This document shows positions 46,233 through 56,663 of a DNA stretch of 64,000 nucleotides, in pieces (the stretch's first letter is position 1; every line of letters starts with the position of its first letter). Where the stretch lies: contig JBAIAC010000057.1 in NCBI GenBank assembly GCA_037349315.1, forward strand, positions 13,113,501-13,177,500, given 5' to 3'. Position numbers and translations under genes: made by a program. The notes beneath the pieces are model-generated. The model made no database searches and was not told the DNA's origin. It saw only the letters and a program-made list of their open reading frames with translations. Origin of the DNA: Chelydra serpentina (Eukaryota > Chordata > Testudines > Chelydridae).

Positions 46233-46386
46233 CCGGCACCGACTTTCATTTTTTGGGGTGGGTGTTCCATTCCTGCTCCGCTCCCACCGCTGAACAGCTG
46301 ATTGGCGAGTGTCTAGTGGGCGCTGAGCTTCCACTATTTTTTTCCATGGGTGTTTCAGCCCCAGAGCACCCACGGAATCGGCACCA
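46233..46386. mobile_element. Short interspersed element with ggcaccga ends
   Basis: The ends ggcaccgactttc and gaatcggcacc, with ggggtgggtgttcc and ggtgtttcagccccagagca inside, resemble a common turtle MITE-like repeat. Target duplication was not established. Confidence 0.4.
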
Positions 46387-46497
46387 AAGCATATGCCCCA
46401 TTGACACAAATGAACTCACATTCTTTTTCTATTATGTCCCTTCAACTTCCCTTGTGTCTACCTTGCCCCATTTTAATTGGGGGGAAAGTTTCCTCTT

Positions 46498-46775
46498 TGC
46501 AGAGGGTCCACCGGCTCAAGGAGCTCAATCTATTTAACAAAGAGATGGCTAACGGGTGACTTGATTACAGTCCATAAGTAGCTACCTGGGGAACATATAT
46601 TTAATAATGGGCTCTTCAATCTAGTAGAAAAAGGTCTAACACAATCCAATGGCTGGACGTTGATGCTACACAAAAATCAGCCTGGTAATAAGGCATCGTT
46701 TTTCAATGGTGAGAGTAAATCACCATTGGAACAATTTACCACGGGTTCCAGTGGATTTTCCATCAGTGACAGTTG
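46498..46775 (+). mobile_element. CR1 LINE fragment (ORF2 end and 3' region)
   Basis: The words aaggagctcaatctatttaa, gggtgacttgattacagtcc and aatccaatggctggacgttg correspond to the CR1 C-terminal region also seen at 33730 and 40735. Confidence 0.65.
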
Positions 46776-47027
46776 AGACCACTCAAGCCCATAGACTGTA
46801 AATGTGCGAGCACTGTGCCGTCTGACATGGCCGTGCACAGTAATAGCGCTACCCGTAAAAATGAAATGCCATCAAAATCTTATATAGAATATAAACAAAT
46901 GATTCCCCATCATCCATGGGAGAATTGGTCCTGTCCGGTCAGGGGAAATTATTTTGACTTGAAATGTTTATAATGTATCCACAAGACAAATCCTTCTCAG
47001 CCAAAACCTTCATTGAGGTCACTGTCA

Positions 47028-47229
47028 GGGGGTATGTCTACACTGCAAAAAACAAAAAAAAAACCATTGCTCAGAGCCCCAGAACCCAGCTGCTGCTCAG
47101 CAAGAGGGGAGGGTCTCAGAGCCGGGGCTCCAACCTGAGCAGGAATGTCTATCACGGCTCTCTTAGCCCTGCAGCCCAAGGGAACTGACTCAAAGCCACA
47201 GGTTTTTCTTTACGGTGTAGACATATCCT
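47028..47229. mobile_element. 'gtctaca'-type MITE
   Basis: The left end ggggtatgtctacactgcaa with an A-rich run has its partner at the right end, ttttctttacggtgtagaca then tatcc. About 200 bp, non-coding. Confidence 0.75.
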
Positions 47230-47319
47230 GTGAGTTTTGCTTGTGTACAGACTCCTGTCCTGATCTTCATAAACTTCTTCACATGAGTAACGAGGATGCT
47301 AATTTGGGCTTTCCTTCCT

Positions 47320-47510
47320 TCCATCATCAAAGCACTTTACATACAGCAGTAAGCATCAAAAGCCTCCTTCCACAGATAAGTACGTTTCTACGCAAAGGGG
47401 TAAGGTGACTTGTTTAAGTCTTGCAGCAGGCCAATGGGACATGTGGAAATAGAAGCCAGGTCTCCTGACTCCTGTAACAGGGCTCTGACCACTGTACTAC
47501 ACTGTCTCTC
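47320..47510 (-). mobile_element. MIR/CORE-like SINE
   Basis: The words atcaaagcactttacataca, gtcttgcagcaggccaatgg and gaccactgtactacactgtc are in reversed family order. Confidence 0.65.
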
Positions 47511-48324
47511 ACAGCAGCTGTCGCAGGACAACTTGTAAGTGAGAAATGCTTGCTCATTAAGGATTTGCAGGATCAGCTCCAGACTAAAGATTTGGCCCTG
47601 TAGCTATAATATTTTGATGTGCCCTCTCACAATAGCCTGTCCTTGCACTGATGGCCAGGTAGCTGATCAGATGAGGTACTACTGACTCCAGGTGTTCAGA
47701 AGTCATGGGATTTTAAAACAACAATAAAAGTTAGGTTCTTTTTATTTGCTTTTTGGGTGTTGAGCCTTTAGAAAGCACTCAGGTCACATTTGTAAACTTT
47801 TCTCTGCTCTCACAAGAATTACAGATTTCTTTTTCTTTTTAAATGAAAGCTGAGATTCTCATATAATCCCAGGACTCCAAGAGCTGGTGCTTTGAGTAAG
47901 ACACCAAATATCATGAGGCATGCAATAAAATCGCAGCACTGAGAATCGTAACAGCTGCATTCTTTTTACCTGCGTCCCAAATCTTTGGGAAGTCCCAGGC
48001 ATCGTGATATGTATTTTAGACTCTGGGCCTGATTGTCTTTTCATTTACATAGATAAGACACTGGTGCAACTTCATTTACAACAGAGTTCCTTCTGGCTTA
48101 TATCCCCGGGAGTGAGAAGAGATTCAGACCCAATGTGTCTGACTGACATCATGAGTGTTGCAAATCAGGACCAAATTGCATTGGGAAAGCTGCATGGAGT
48201 CACAAGAATAGAAAGCAAAGGATGCTGCAGACCTGGATTAAGGTGCATTTGCAGGTGTGTGCGTGCAAGTGAGAGAGCTTGCACAGTGTCTGCTCACACT
48301 AGGTTAGACCTTTACTGTCATAAG

Positions 48325-48582
48325 TGTAACCCACACACCTCCTGGGTGTCGTGTTCTGTCCCATCTAGTGGCACCGGGGAGGGGCGGGGAGAAGAGAGAG
48401 AGAGACAGACTGACAGACAGAGAGAGACAGCGCTAAATAGACAGATATATTATGAGTCTGCTCTACAGCCTTTACTAACAGACAGTTGGCTTTTAGCTCA
48501 TGTGGTAGAGGCTCATGAATTTAGCTCCAGAGGTCCCAGGTTCGATCCCGCCCACCCACGACCAGGGTCTGCCAGTGTTACA
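48325..48582 (+). repeat. 5' LTR of the TRIM-like element, with tRNA-like segment
   Basis: It starts TGTAACCCACACACCTCCTG and ends GCCAGTGTTACA. The A-box-like tagctcatgtggtagagg begins at 48494 and the B-box match ggttcgatcc at 48539, a 45-nt spacing as in a true tRNA. Relative to the 3' LTR it carries extra sequence at about 48375-48450, including a (GA)n-like tract, which explains its greater length (258 versus 197 bp). Confidence 0.85.
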
Positions 48583-48584
48583 AG

Positions 48585-48602
48585 TGGAGACTCGTCCGGG
48601 AT
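48585..48602 (+). other. Primer-binding site, proline-tRNA type
   Basis: TGGAGACTCGTCCGGGAT lies two bases after the 5' LTR end. It differs at two of 18 positions from TGGGGGCTCGTCCGGGAT, the well-known proline-tRNA primer site of murine leukaemia virus and its relatives. Its position immediately inside the LTR is what an LTR element requires. Confidence 0.8.
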
Positions 48603-48656
48603 TTTAGCTGGGAAGTCTCTGAAGCTCGGGACGTGCTTCCTCAGCTAGGTGAAGTA

Positions 48657-48853
48657 TGTAACCCACACACCTTCTGGGTGTGGTGTTCTGTCCTATCTAG
48701 TGGCATCGAGACCAGAGAGAGATTGAGTCTGCTCTACAGCTATAGCTAACAAGCGGCTGGGTTTTAGCTCATGCAGTAGAGGCTCATCCATTTAGCTCCA
48801 GAGGCCCCGCGTTTGATCCTGCCCACTGATGACTGGGGTCTGTCGGTGTTACA
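48657..48853 (+). repeat. 3' LTR of the TRIM-like element, with tRNA-like segment
   Basis: It starts TGTAACCCACACACCTTCTG and ends GTCGGTGTTACA. The A-box-like tagctcatgcagtagagg is retained, while the B-box has decayed to gtttgatcct. The differences from the 5' LTR show considerable age. Confidence 0.85.
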
Positions 48854-48964
48854 CAAGCACAGCACAAAACTGTACAAAAAGAATTAATAAATTGTCCACC
48901 CATACACTTCCAGAACAGGCTGCATTTCAAAGCAGCCCCAAAGTGGCTATAATAAACACCACCA

Positions 48965-49110
48965 ACTAGCTCCTATATAGCACTTAGTAGTAGATCTCAA
49001 AGCATTTCACAGAGGAGATCAGTATCATTATTCCCATTTTACAGATAGGGAAACGGAGCCACAAAGAGAGGAAATAACATTCCCACGGTCACTAGCTGCA
49101 GTTCGGTATA
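48965..49110 (-). mobile_element. MIR/CORE-like SINE
   Basis: The words tagatctcaaagcatttcac, attattcccattttacagat and ggtcactagctgcagttcgg are the reversed order of the family. Confidence 0.7.
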
Positions 49111-49346
49111 TTGCATTTTAGGGGCCCTCCTAGCTACACAGAGTCTGGGGTCCCCGCTGGTTTGCAGTCTTCTCTGCTCGCCCTGTGCAGTTTGATTTCT
49201 TTCTCCCTGAGTAAAGGGAGTGCTTGGTTCATTGTACGCCATTTTTCGGCGGCATGTAGAGTACGCACACGTAACCCCCCTGGTACGGGTATAAATAGCA
49301 GAGTAGATGGTGAGTCATTGCTTAGGCCAGTCGAATGGGCCTGAAG

Positions 49347-49497
49347 GATGGGGGTATGTTGTTGTTGTTGGCGTCCGTTAGTCTCGAGAGACGATGGATA
49401 TGCGCCCATGGGGAATGTTTAGCTGACGGTTGTGCAGCGTCTGTTGTGGCTGTGGAGCCCCACACGAGAGTGGCAGCAACAACAACATACCCCCATC
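49347..49497. mobile_element. Small element with 21-bp perfect terminal inverted repeats
   Basis: Positions 49347-49367 and 49477-49497 are perfect inverted copies over 21 bp, ggggtatgttgttgttg-rich on the left. The interior (tccgttagtctcgagagacg, gctgacggttgtgcagcgtc) looks like an interspersed repeat seen in reptile genomes. No target duplication was found. The GTT-rich arms may be expanded simple repeats. Confidence 0.6.
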
Positions 49498-51069
49498 ACA
49501 TCTCTTTACTTGCCCAAGATGTGCCACTCCATCCACACTGCTATTTTTAGTCACGTAGCGTCCGGCTACCTCTCTGCTGCCTCCCCCCACCAGCGCCTTT
49601 CACTGGCACATGGTGCTACGCACGGCAGCGTGGACAGAGCCTGCTTTTCACTGTGTCACGGATCTACACTTACCCCACACGCTGCCACCAATGGTGTGCG
49701 GCGCAGATGTAGTGTTAATTAGCATATTTGAAGGCTTCATCTGAAACGAGGTAAAATTACTTCCAGTTACACTCCCATCACCCCCGCCTCCGATGTAGCT
49801 GTTGCTACACTTGCATTCACACAGGTAATGAAGATCCCTTGGGGACTGCATTTTATCCCCTGCTGTGGAGCAAGGCTCCAGGAGCAGATGATGAAGTGCA
49901 TTAAGATAGAAGTCATTTGAGCTAACCGTTCTGCGTCTGTGGAAATCCTGCCTTTTAATCTTGATGGAAAGGGTTTTTCTCCAGAGTAAAAGTAGCCAAG
50001 GGACAGATTTTGCACAAGCAGGTGGAATGGAAGCCTCATGTCTTCTTTAGACATTACCCAGTTTGTGACAGCCCTGTTCTAAAAAAGACTTATTATAGAC
50101 ACGCTTCTTAGCTTTTAAGTGGGCTTTGTATAGTAACCATTTCCCCAAGCTCCTAAAGGAAGGCATTTTTTCCTTTGCTCCCCACATGTGCATTTTTCTA
50201 GGATGAGACCTTTAAATCAAGTTAGGCAGCCAGGATTTATGAGAACTAACAACTGAGGGCAGGCTGAAGCTCAGGAAAATGCTCCTGAAGAGCAAACCTC
50301 TTGTGTTTCAAAAGTATCAGATTGTTCCCATGAGCAGGTTGTTCCCATGAGCAGATATTTCCATCCACTTTTGCCAGGGGAAGAGATCCTAGCTCCACCC
50401 TTGAGGTCTTCACCTCCTACCCCCGCCTCCCCCATGTGAAATAACACACCTTGGATACAGTGCTACCCTGGCAACACGCTCAAGTGAATTTGTCAAGAAC
50501 AATTTGCAGCTCAAAGCCTGGGATGCAGTATGCAGGAGCTGTAGATAACACCTTCTCTGTGGAGGAAGAACAGCCTTCCCCGGGAGGACAGGTTAATGCA
50601 GAGTCTGATCTGCTTTACAGAATATTACAAGACTCTCCTTTTTGAGAAAGCTCCTCCACCATAACCCGAACGAAAGCAGGGTTGGGGAAAGGGAATTTAA
50701 AAACTCTGTTCTTACATGGGCCTGGTTTTCAGTTACCCTGAACCTTCCACAGCCATTTACACGTCTGCACAGAGGATTTTAAATGCTATCATAACAAGGC
50801 AGTCTCTCTTCTACGAGGGTGGATGAGGCCTGTGATCAGCCAACTGTGTTCCAAGGTCTGGCCCCCTTAAGAACAGCTGTCCTGGGGCTTTTAGTTCCCC
50901 TAGAAAGGGCCACGCTGGGAAAGGGCATCAGGTGACCAAGTCATGTGACTAATCATATGGCCAAGGTAGGAAATAAAAAGGCAGGGCCTTCCGTTTTGAC
51001 TGGGAGAGAAGAGAAGGACCCCGCACTGGCCAGGGACTATGAAGTAGGGCGAGGCAGGAAACTGTTTTC
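49498..51069. other. Non-coding stretch, nothing recognised
   Basis: No gene was recognised. Short frames around 49432-50054 overlap on both strands without features. Confidence 0.35.
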
Positions 51070-51525
51070 TGAGCCCATTAACATTTTGAAGGTTTCAAAA
51101 TTTCTTTCCACCCTGGATCAGTACAATAAGTTGGTATCTCGGAAATTTTCATGGAACAACCATCCAAAAACATTAATGTTGGTTAGGGTCAATCAAAAGG
51201 CTTTGCTTTCATAATTTTGAAACATTTTGTTTTGATTTTGACCTAATTTGATCTTTCCTCCCTTTAAAAAAAAAACTTATCTTTGATGTAGATTAATTTA
51301 ATTTGTTTCAAAAAATATTTTTATGAAAAAAACCCAAAATTTTCGAGTTCCACAATGGTGAAATGGGCTCCTGACCATTTCAAAACTTTTTCTCTCAATG
51401 TTTTTCAAGTAGGGGAAATGATTTGAAACTCACCCTTTCCTGGGTCATTTTGGTTTCAACAAATTGGAATTTTTCATTTAAAAAAAAAACATTTTGTCAA
51501 CAAATTTCCAACCAGCTTGAATAAG
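51070..51525. repeat. AT-rich dispersed repeat, copy G
   Basis: The words gaaacattttgttttgattt, tttgtttcaaaaaatatttt and caacaaattggaatttttca, plus poly-A tracts, match the AT-rich family. Confidence 0.5.
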
Positions 51526-52013
51526 CAGGCATTGCTATGGCATAGCCACAGCGATGGTTGGCTGGTGGAGCCTACCATGATTCAACCACAATCTCTTGAA
51601 GGAGAACTCTGCATTAAACGCAGAAGGAATGGTGTGTTCATTCTGTGATGGCGTAATGAACCAGACCCTAAGGGGAGGGGAGGTGGGGGAATGTTCCATT
51701 AAAACTCCTGGGTGCATGAGAACTAGCTGGAGAAACAAGAGGGGGAAACTGAGGTAGGTGGACTGCAGTGTCACACGGTGGGGTGGGGTGCTCTGTGGAT
51801 GCACCGTTCTGATTCAGGAGTGTTTTGCACCTGTTTTTGCATTGGCATCAAGGACTGTACAAGGTGCAGGTCAGAGAGAGTCAAACCTGTCCATCTCATG
51901 AAGATCCTCCTATACCAGGGAAAAGAGACAAGCAGATGACTCCATGAAGTCCACCATGCAAATCTAATTTACCTGGGAAGGGTTTAGACACAACACTAAT
52001 AGGTGCTATAGGA

Positions 52014-52557
52014 AACTAAGGCCCTGTCTTCATTGCGGTATGAGCTCAAGTTACCCTAATTGGACTAGGCTGTATCTACACTGCAGGCATGGTCTGTGAT
52101 TGCAGCTTGTGTCAACATACCTGAACGGGCTTAACTACGGGAGCAATGAAGCCACAATAGCATGGACTTAAGCACGGGCTGTGGAAGCTCACCTAGAACC
52201 TTGGGTAGCCCTCCTGCCCTGAATCATGACTGTGTAGCTTCACTGCTCCAGGATTAAACTAGATTAAAGCTAGCTCAGGTACATCTACACAAGCTGCAAT
52301 CACACCCTGTGATTGTGTAACACCAACAGACCCTAGTTGTCAGCAGGCTGGATTGAACCTGGGACCTCTGGAGCTAAGTGCATCAGTCTCTACCACATGA
52401 GCTGAAAGCCAACTGGCTGTTGGGTGAGGCTGTAGAGCAAACTCATTAATTTCTCTCTCTCAGAGGTCTCGGTGCCACTAGATGGGACAGAGCACCACAC
52501 CCAGGAGGTGTGTGGGTTACAATTGCAGCATAGACATACCTTTAGCCTGGTTAGTGA
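52014..52557. mobile_element. 'gtctaca'-type MITE, split by a tRNA-like LTR
   Basis: The left end is actaaggccctgtcttcattg and the right end cagcatagacatacctttag. Internal words (ggctgtatctacactgcagg, gtacatctacacaagctgca) are typical. The LTR at 52316-52521 lies near the right end; the MITE sequence resumes at attgcagcatag after one copy of attg is removed. Confidence 0.7.
52316..52521 (-). mobile_element. Short tRNA-like solo LTR with exact 4-bp target duplication
   Basis: On the minus strand it starts TGTAACCCACACACCTCCTG at 52521 and ends GTTGGTGTTACA at 52316. The flanks are attg (52312-52315) and attg (52522-52525), an exact 4-bp duplication. The A-box-like cagctcatgtggtagaga and B-box ggttcaatcc are both retained. 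It is 206 bp and inserted in a MITE, so the family was active after that MITE. Confidence 0.9.
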
Positions 52558-52959
52558 AAGCACCCACACTGCAAATGAACACTTGCAGTCCAGAGAGATT
52601 GGATTAGCCGCACAGAGTAGCTGCATCCCAGCCACATTACCAGCTTAAGCATCAGCAGCATTTAAACCGCCCTACCTGAGGAGCTGGCTATCTTGTGTTT
52701 AAAGCACTACTCAGATTGAGCTAGAGAGTCTGAGTGTGTGGACAGGAGTCAGGTTAGGGCAACACGAGTTATACCTTGAGCTGGCACCGCTCCTGAGCCC
52801 TAGGATAGGTAGCATTGCCAGTCAAAGCGAAACTTGCTAGAAGTTTACTGGCTAAGCGGCTCCATCTGCTGAGCAAAGCACCAGTCTCCGTGGCTGATAA
52901 ACTGAAAACAATTAGCCATTTCTGTTGGTTTCTGGAGGCAGATACAGGCACGAGCAAAC

Positions 52960-53100
52960 CTCGTGACTGTACACGCTGATTTCTGATATCATAATTCATG
53001 TAAATGTCTTTGCAAAGTAGCTGCAGCCCATAACTAGTAAAAATAAATTAATGCCGTAAATATAATGAAAACATAATTAGCAATTAAAGAGGACACTGAC
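52960..53100. promoter_or_regulatory. Candidate conserved non-coding block
   Basis: The words tatcataattcatgtaaatg, taaaaataaattaatgccgt and acataattagcaattaaaga are AT-rich with several TAAT cores, and no repeat was recognised. Inference only. Confidence 0.25.
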
Positions 53101-53349
53101 AGCCTCATGCTGTATATGAAACCAGGAGTGTGGCTCTGCATTTGAATGCATGAGAAAGAACAACAGCGCGGAAAGTCTGCTGCCTCTGTTCTGCTGCAGC
53201 CAATCCCTAGTGGGAGACACCAGTGTCAGACTGGCTGGGCTGGGGGTTAGCGAGATACTAGGCCACTGGACTGATTCTGGTCTGCCATGGGCAGGGTGTA
53301 TATTAGAATGACTACAGAGCATGTGACTGGGGGTTGTTCCTAGCTCAGG

Positions 53350-53460
53350 AAGGCCGTGTCTAGTGGTTAGAGCAGGGGGCTGGGAGTCAAGACTCATGAA
53401 TTCTATTCCTAGGTCTGCCACTGATTTGCTGTGTACGCTTGGGCAAGCCCAGGTTTTCAA
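53350..53460 (+). mobile_element. MIR/CORE-like SINE head
   Basis: The tRNA-like head gtgtctagtggttagagcag, then ttctattcctaggtctgcca and gtgtacgcttgggcaag, is a well-preserved 5' part. The minus-strand 127-codon frame over it is spurious. Confidence 0.75.
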
Positions 53461-54029
53461 ACCCGCGTATATTGTATTTATTACCTAAGTAAGTGACTTG
53501 AGTTTGAAATGGAGCCAAGCACAAAGCTCCCACCAAGGTAAGCGGGTGCTGCACATGCTCAGCCCCTCTGAGAAAATAAAAAACCAGGCCCCGTTATAAG
53601 GTGTCTAGATAGCAATTTAGGTGCATAACATTAGGAATCAGGTTTCAACCTTTTGGTGTCATCCTCCCAGTGCCCAAATATCCTCATTTTACAGACGATG
53701 ACAAATCTCACTTGCCTCCTTCACAAGGACACGGAGAAGCTTAATTAAGCAGGCCCTGGTTTTCTGTCAGTTCTATGCATGCTCCTCTCATTAAAGTCAG
53801 TGGAACTGGTGGGATAATTGGGCCACTGCTGTTTGTAAAGCACTTGGAGATCCTGGGGTGAAGACAAGTGTGAACTTTTTATCACTCTGAGACCAGCAAT
53901 ATATGCTTCTGGAGATGCTGAAATACCAAGCAAGGTTTCTAAAAACCCCTTAGCAGCACAACTTATTGATGAAAGGTTGGTGCAAAGACTCTCACGGGGG
54001 TTATTTTATTCAGTATTTCAAGCAACATC

Positions 54030-54085
54030 TGGTTGGGTGGGAATTGAACCTTGGACCTCTGGATCTTAAAAAAGAAAAAACATAT
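54030..54085 (-). mobile_element. Fragment of the tRNA-like LTR family
   Basis: On the minus strand tttaagatccagaggtccaa followed by ggttcaattccc matches the B-box half of the tRNA-like LTRs. It abuts the CR1 3' end. No LTR ends can be placed. Confidence 0.4.
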
Positions 54086-54606
54086 GACCACAAAACTCAA
54101 GTTCCTTAGTTTAGAGTCTTAGACTTTAACGTAAGAAGGGACTGTTATGATCATCTAGTCTGACCCCCTGTACAACGCAGGCCACAGAATCTCACCTACC
54201 CACTCCTGTAATGAACCACCAACCTATGTCTGAGCTATTGAAGTCCTCAAATCATGGTTTAAAGACTTCAAAGTGCAGAGAATCATTCAGAGAATCCTCC
54301 AGCAAGTGACCCGTGCCCCATGCTACAGAGGAAGGCAAAAAAAAACCAGGCCTCTGCCAATCTGCCCTGGAGGAAAATTCCTTCCCGACCCCAAATATGG
54401 CGATCAGCTAAACCTTGAGCATGTGGGCAAGACTCACCAGCCAGACACCCAGGAAAGAATTCTCTGTAGTAACTCAGATCCCACCCCATCCAACATCCCA
54501 TCACAGGCCATTGGGCATATTTACCACTAATTGTCAAAGATCAATTAATTGCCAAAATTAGGCTATCCCATCATACCATCCCCTACATAAACTTTTCAAG
54601 CTTAAT

Positions 54607-55650
54607 CTAAAAGTTAGATATGTCTTTTGCCCCCACTACTCCCCTTGGAAGGCTGTTCCAGAGCTTCACTCCTCTGATGGTTAGAAACCTTTGTCTAATT
54701 TCAATTTTAAACTTCATGATGTCCAGTTTATATCCATTTGTTCTTGTGTCCACATTGGTACTGAGCTTAAATAATTCCTCTCCCTCCCTGGTATTTATCC
54801 CTCTCATATATTTATAGAGAGCAATCATATCTCCCCTCAGCCTTCTTTTGGTTAGGCTAAACAAGCTATGCTCTTTGAGTCTCGTTTCATAAGACAGGTT
54901 TTCCATTCCTCGGCTCATCCTAGTGGCCCTTCTCTGTACCTGTTCCAGTTTGAATTCATCCTTCTTAAACATGGGAGACCAGAACTGCACACAGTATTCC
55001 AGATGAGGTCTCACCAGTGCCTTGTATAACGGTACTAACACCTCCTTATCTCTACTAGAAATACCTCGCCTAATGCATCCCAAGACCGCATTAGCTTTTT
55101 TCACAGCCACATCACATTGGCGACTCATAGTCATCCTGTGATCAACCAGGACTCCGAGGTCCTTCTCCTCCTCTGTTACTTCCAACTGATGCGTCCCCAA
55201 TTTATAACAAAAATTCTTGTTATTAATCCCTAAATGCATAACCTTACACTTCTCACTATTAAATTTCATCCTATTACTATTACTCCAGTTTACAAAGTCA
55301 TCCAGATCTTCCTGTATGATATCCCGATCCTTTTCTGTATCGGCAATACCTCCCAGCTTTGTGTCATCCGCAAACTTTATTATCACACTCCCACTTTTTG
55401 TGCCGAGGTCAGTAATAAAAAGATTAAATAAGATTGGTCCCAAAACCGATCCCTGAGGAACTCCACTAGTAACCTCCCTCCAGCCTGACAGTTCACCTTT
55501 CAGTATGACCCGTTGTAATCTCCCCTTTAACCAGTTCCTTATCCACCTTTCGATTTTCATATTGATCCCCATCTTTTCCAATTTAACTAATAATTCCCCA
55601 TGTGGAACTGTATCAAATGCCTTACTGAAATCAAGGTAGATTAGATCCAT
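54607..55650 (-). pseudogene. CR1 ORF2 piece: reverse-transcriptase core and C-terminus
   Basis: A 347-codon open piece of the ORF2 polyprotein that copies CR1 RNA by target-primed reverse transcription. Motif A (LDFSKAFD) is at residues 6-13, SGVPQGSVLG at 62-71 and the catalytic FADD at 93-96, all intact. Later parts include CKVMHLG, a DLGVLVDHRM stretch and the LWNSLPRGVV C-terminal motif. It is out of frame with the upstream piece: an extra T in a T-run near 55666-55675 shifts the frame. The ATG at 55650 is internal to the domain and not a true start. Confidence 0.9.
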
Positions 55651-55738
55651 TGTGTTTCCTTTGTCTAAAAAAATCTGTTACCCTCTCAAAGAAGGAGATC
55701 AGGTTGGTTTGGCACGATCTACCTTCTGTAAAACCATG

Positions 55739-56557
55739 TTATATTTTGTCCCAATTACCATTGACCTCAAGGTCCTTAACTACTTTCTCCTTCAAGATTT
55801 TTTCCAAGACCTTGCATGCTACAGATGTCAAACTAACAGGCCTGTAGTTACCCTGATCACTTTTTTTCCCTTTCTTAAAAATAGGAACTAAGTTAGCAAT
55901 TCTCCAGTCATATGGTACAACCCCTGAGTTTACAGGTTCATTAAAAATTCTTGCTAATGGACTTGCAATTTCATGTGCCAGTTCCTTTAATATTCTTGGA
56001 TGAAGATTATCTGGTCCCCCCGATTTACTCCCATTAAACTGTTCAAGTTTGGCTTCTACCTCGGATGTGGTAATATCTACCTCCATATCCTCATTCCCAT
56101 TTGTCATCCTACCATTATCCCTAAGCTCCTCATTAAAGACTGAGGCAAAGTATTTGTTTAGATATTGGGCCATGCCTAGATTATCCTTAACCTCCACTCC
56201 ATCCTCAGTGTTTAGCGGTCCCACTTCTTCTTTTTTTGTTTTCTTCTTATTTATATGGCTATAGAACCTTTTACTATTGGTTTTAATTCCCTTTGCAAGG
56301 TCCAACTCTACATGGCTTTTAGCCTTTCTCACTTTATCCCTACATGTTCTGACCTCAGTAAGGTAGCTTTCCTTGCTGATCCCTCCCATCTTCCACTCCT
56401 TGTAGGTTTTCTGCTTTTTCTTAATCAGCACTCTGAGATACTTGCCCATCCAGCTCCTGCCTATGAATTTTTTCCCCTTTCTTGGGATGCAGGCTTCTGA
56501 TAGTTTCTGCAACTTTGACTCAAAGTAATTCCAGGCCTCCTCCGCCTTTAGATTCAC
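55739..56557 (-). pseudogene. CR1 ORF2 piece: linker and N-terminal reverse transcriptase
   Basis: About 273 codons covering the region between endonuclease and reverse transcriptase. Recognisable parts are a SKSGGPDNLHPRILKEL stretch, DWRIANLVPIFKKG and NYRPVSLTSVACKVLEKI, all standard CR1 RT landmarks. It ends at a premature stop (TAA in place of a codon just before an HGFTEGR motif). The upstream boundary is another premature stop near 56564, in a codon that is probably Trp in intact copies. Confidence 0.88.
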
Positions 56558-56663
56558 AAGTTCTTCAGTTCAATCCACTCCCCTAACTAATTTCCTTAAT
56601 TTTTTTAAGTTAGTCCTTTTGAAATCAAAAACCCTAGTCACAGATCTATTTTTGTTTATCCTT

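Larger units (their letters stand above)
48325..48853 (+). mobile_element. TRIM-like miniature LTR retrotransposon with tRNA-like LTRs
   Basis: Two direct LTRs (48325-48582 and 48657-48853) flank a 74-bp interior that begins with a primer-binding site. Both LTRs have TGTAAC...GTTACA ends and the same internal order. The flanks taag (48321-48324) and caag (48854-48857) match at 3 of 4, consistent with the 4-bp duplications of the solo copies. There is no coding capacity, so replication would have depended on proteins from another element. No clear polypurine tract precedes the second LTR. The 214-codon frame at 48004-48648 runs through it and is spurious. Confidence 0.8.

Noticed and set aside
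48494..48560. Functional tRNA gene within the LTR
   Set aside because: A and B boxes are present, but the acceptor stem and a proper anticodon arm are not evident, and the unit lies inside LTRs repeated elsewhere. Treated as a tRNA-like promoter.
48004..48648. 214-codon plus-strand open frame
   Set aside because: It crosses the 5' LTR, primer-binding site and interior of the TRIM-like element. The RERERQTDRQRE run is a (GA)n tract.
48321..48857. Exact target duplication of the TRIM-like element
   Set aside because: The flanks taag and caag match only 3 of 4. I accept it as consistent, not as proof.
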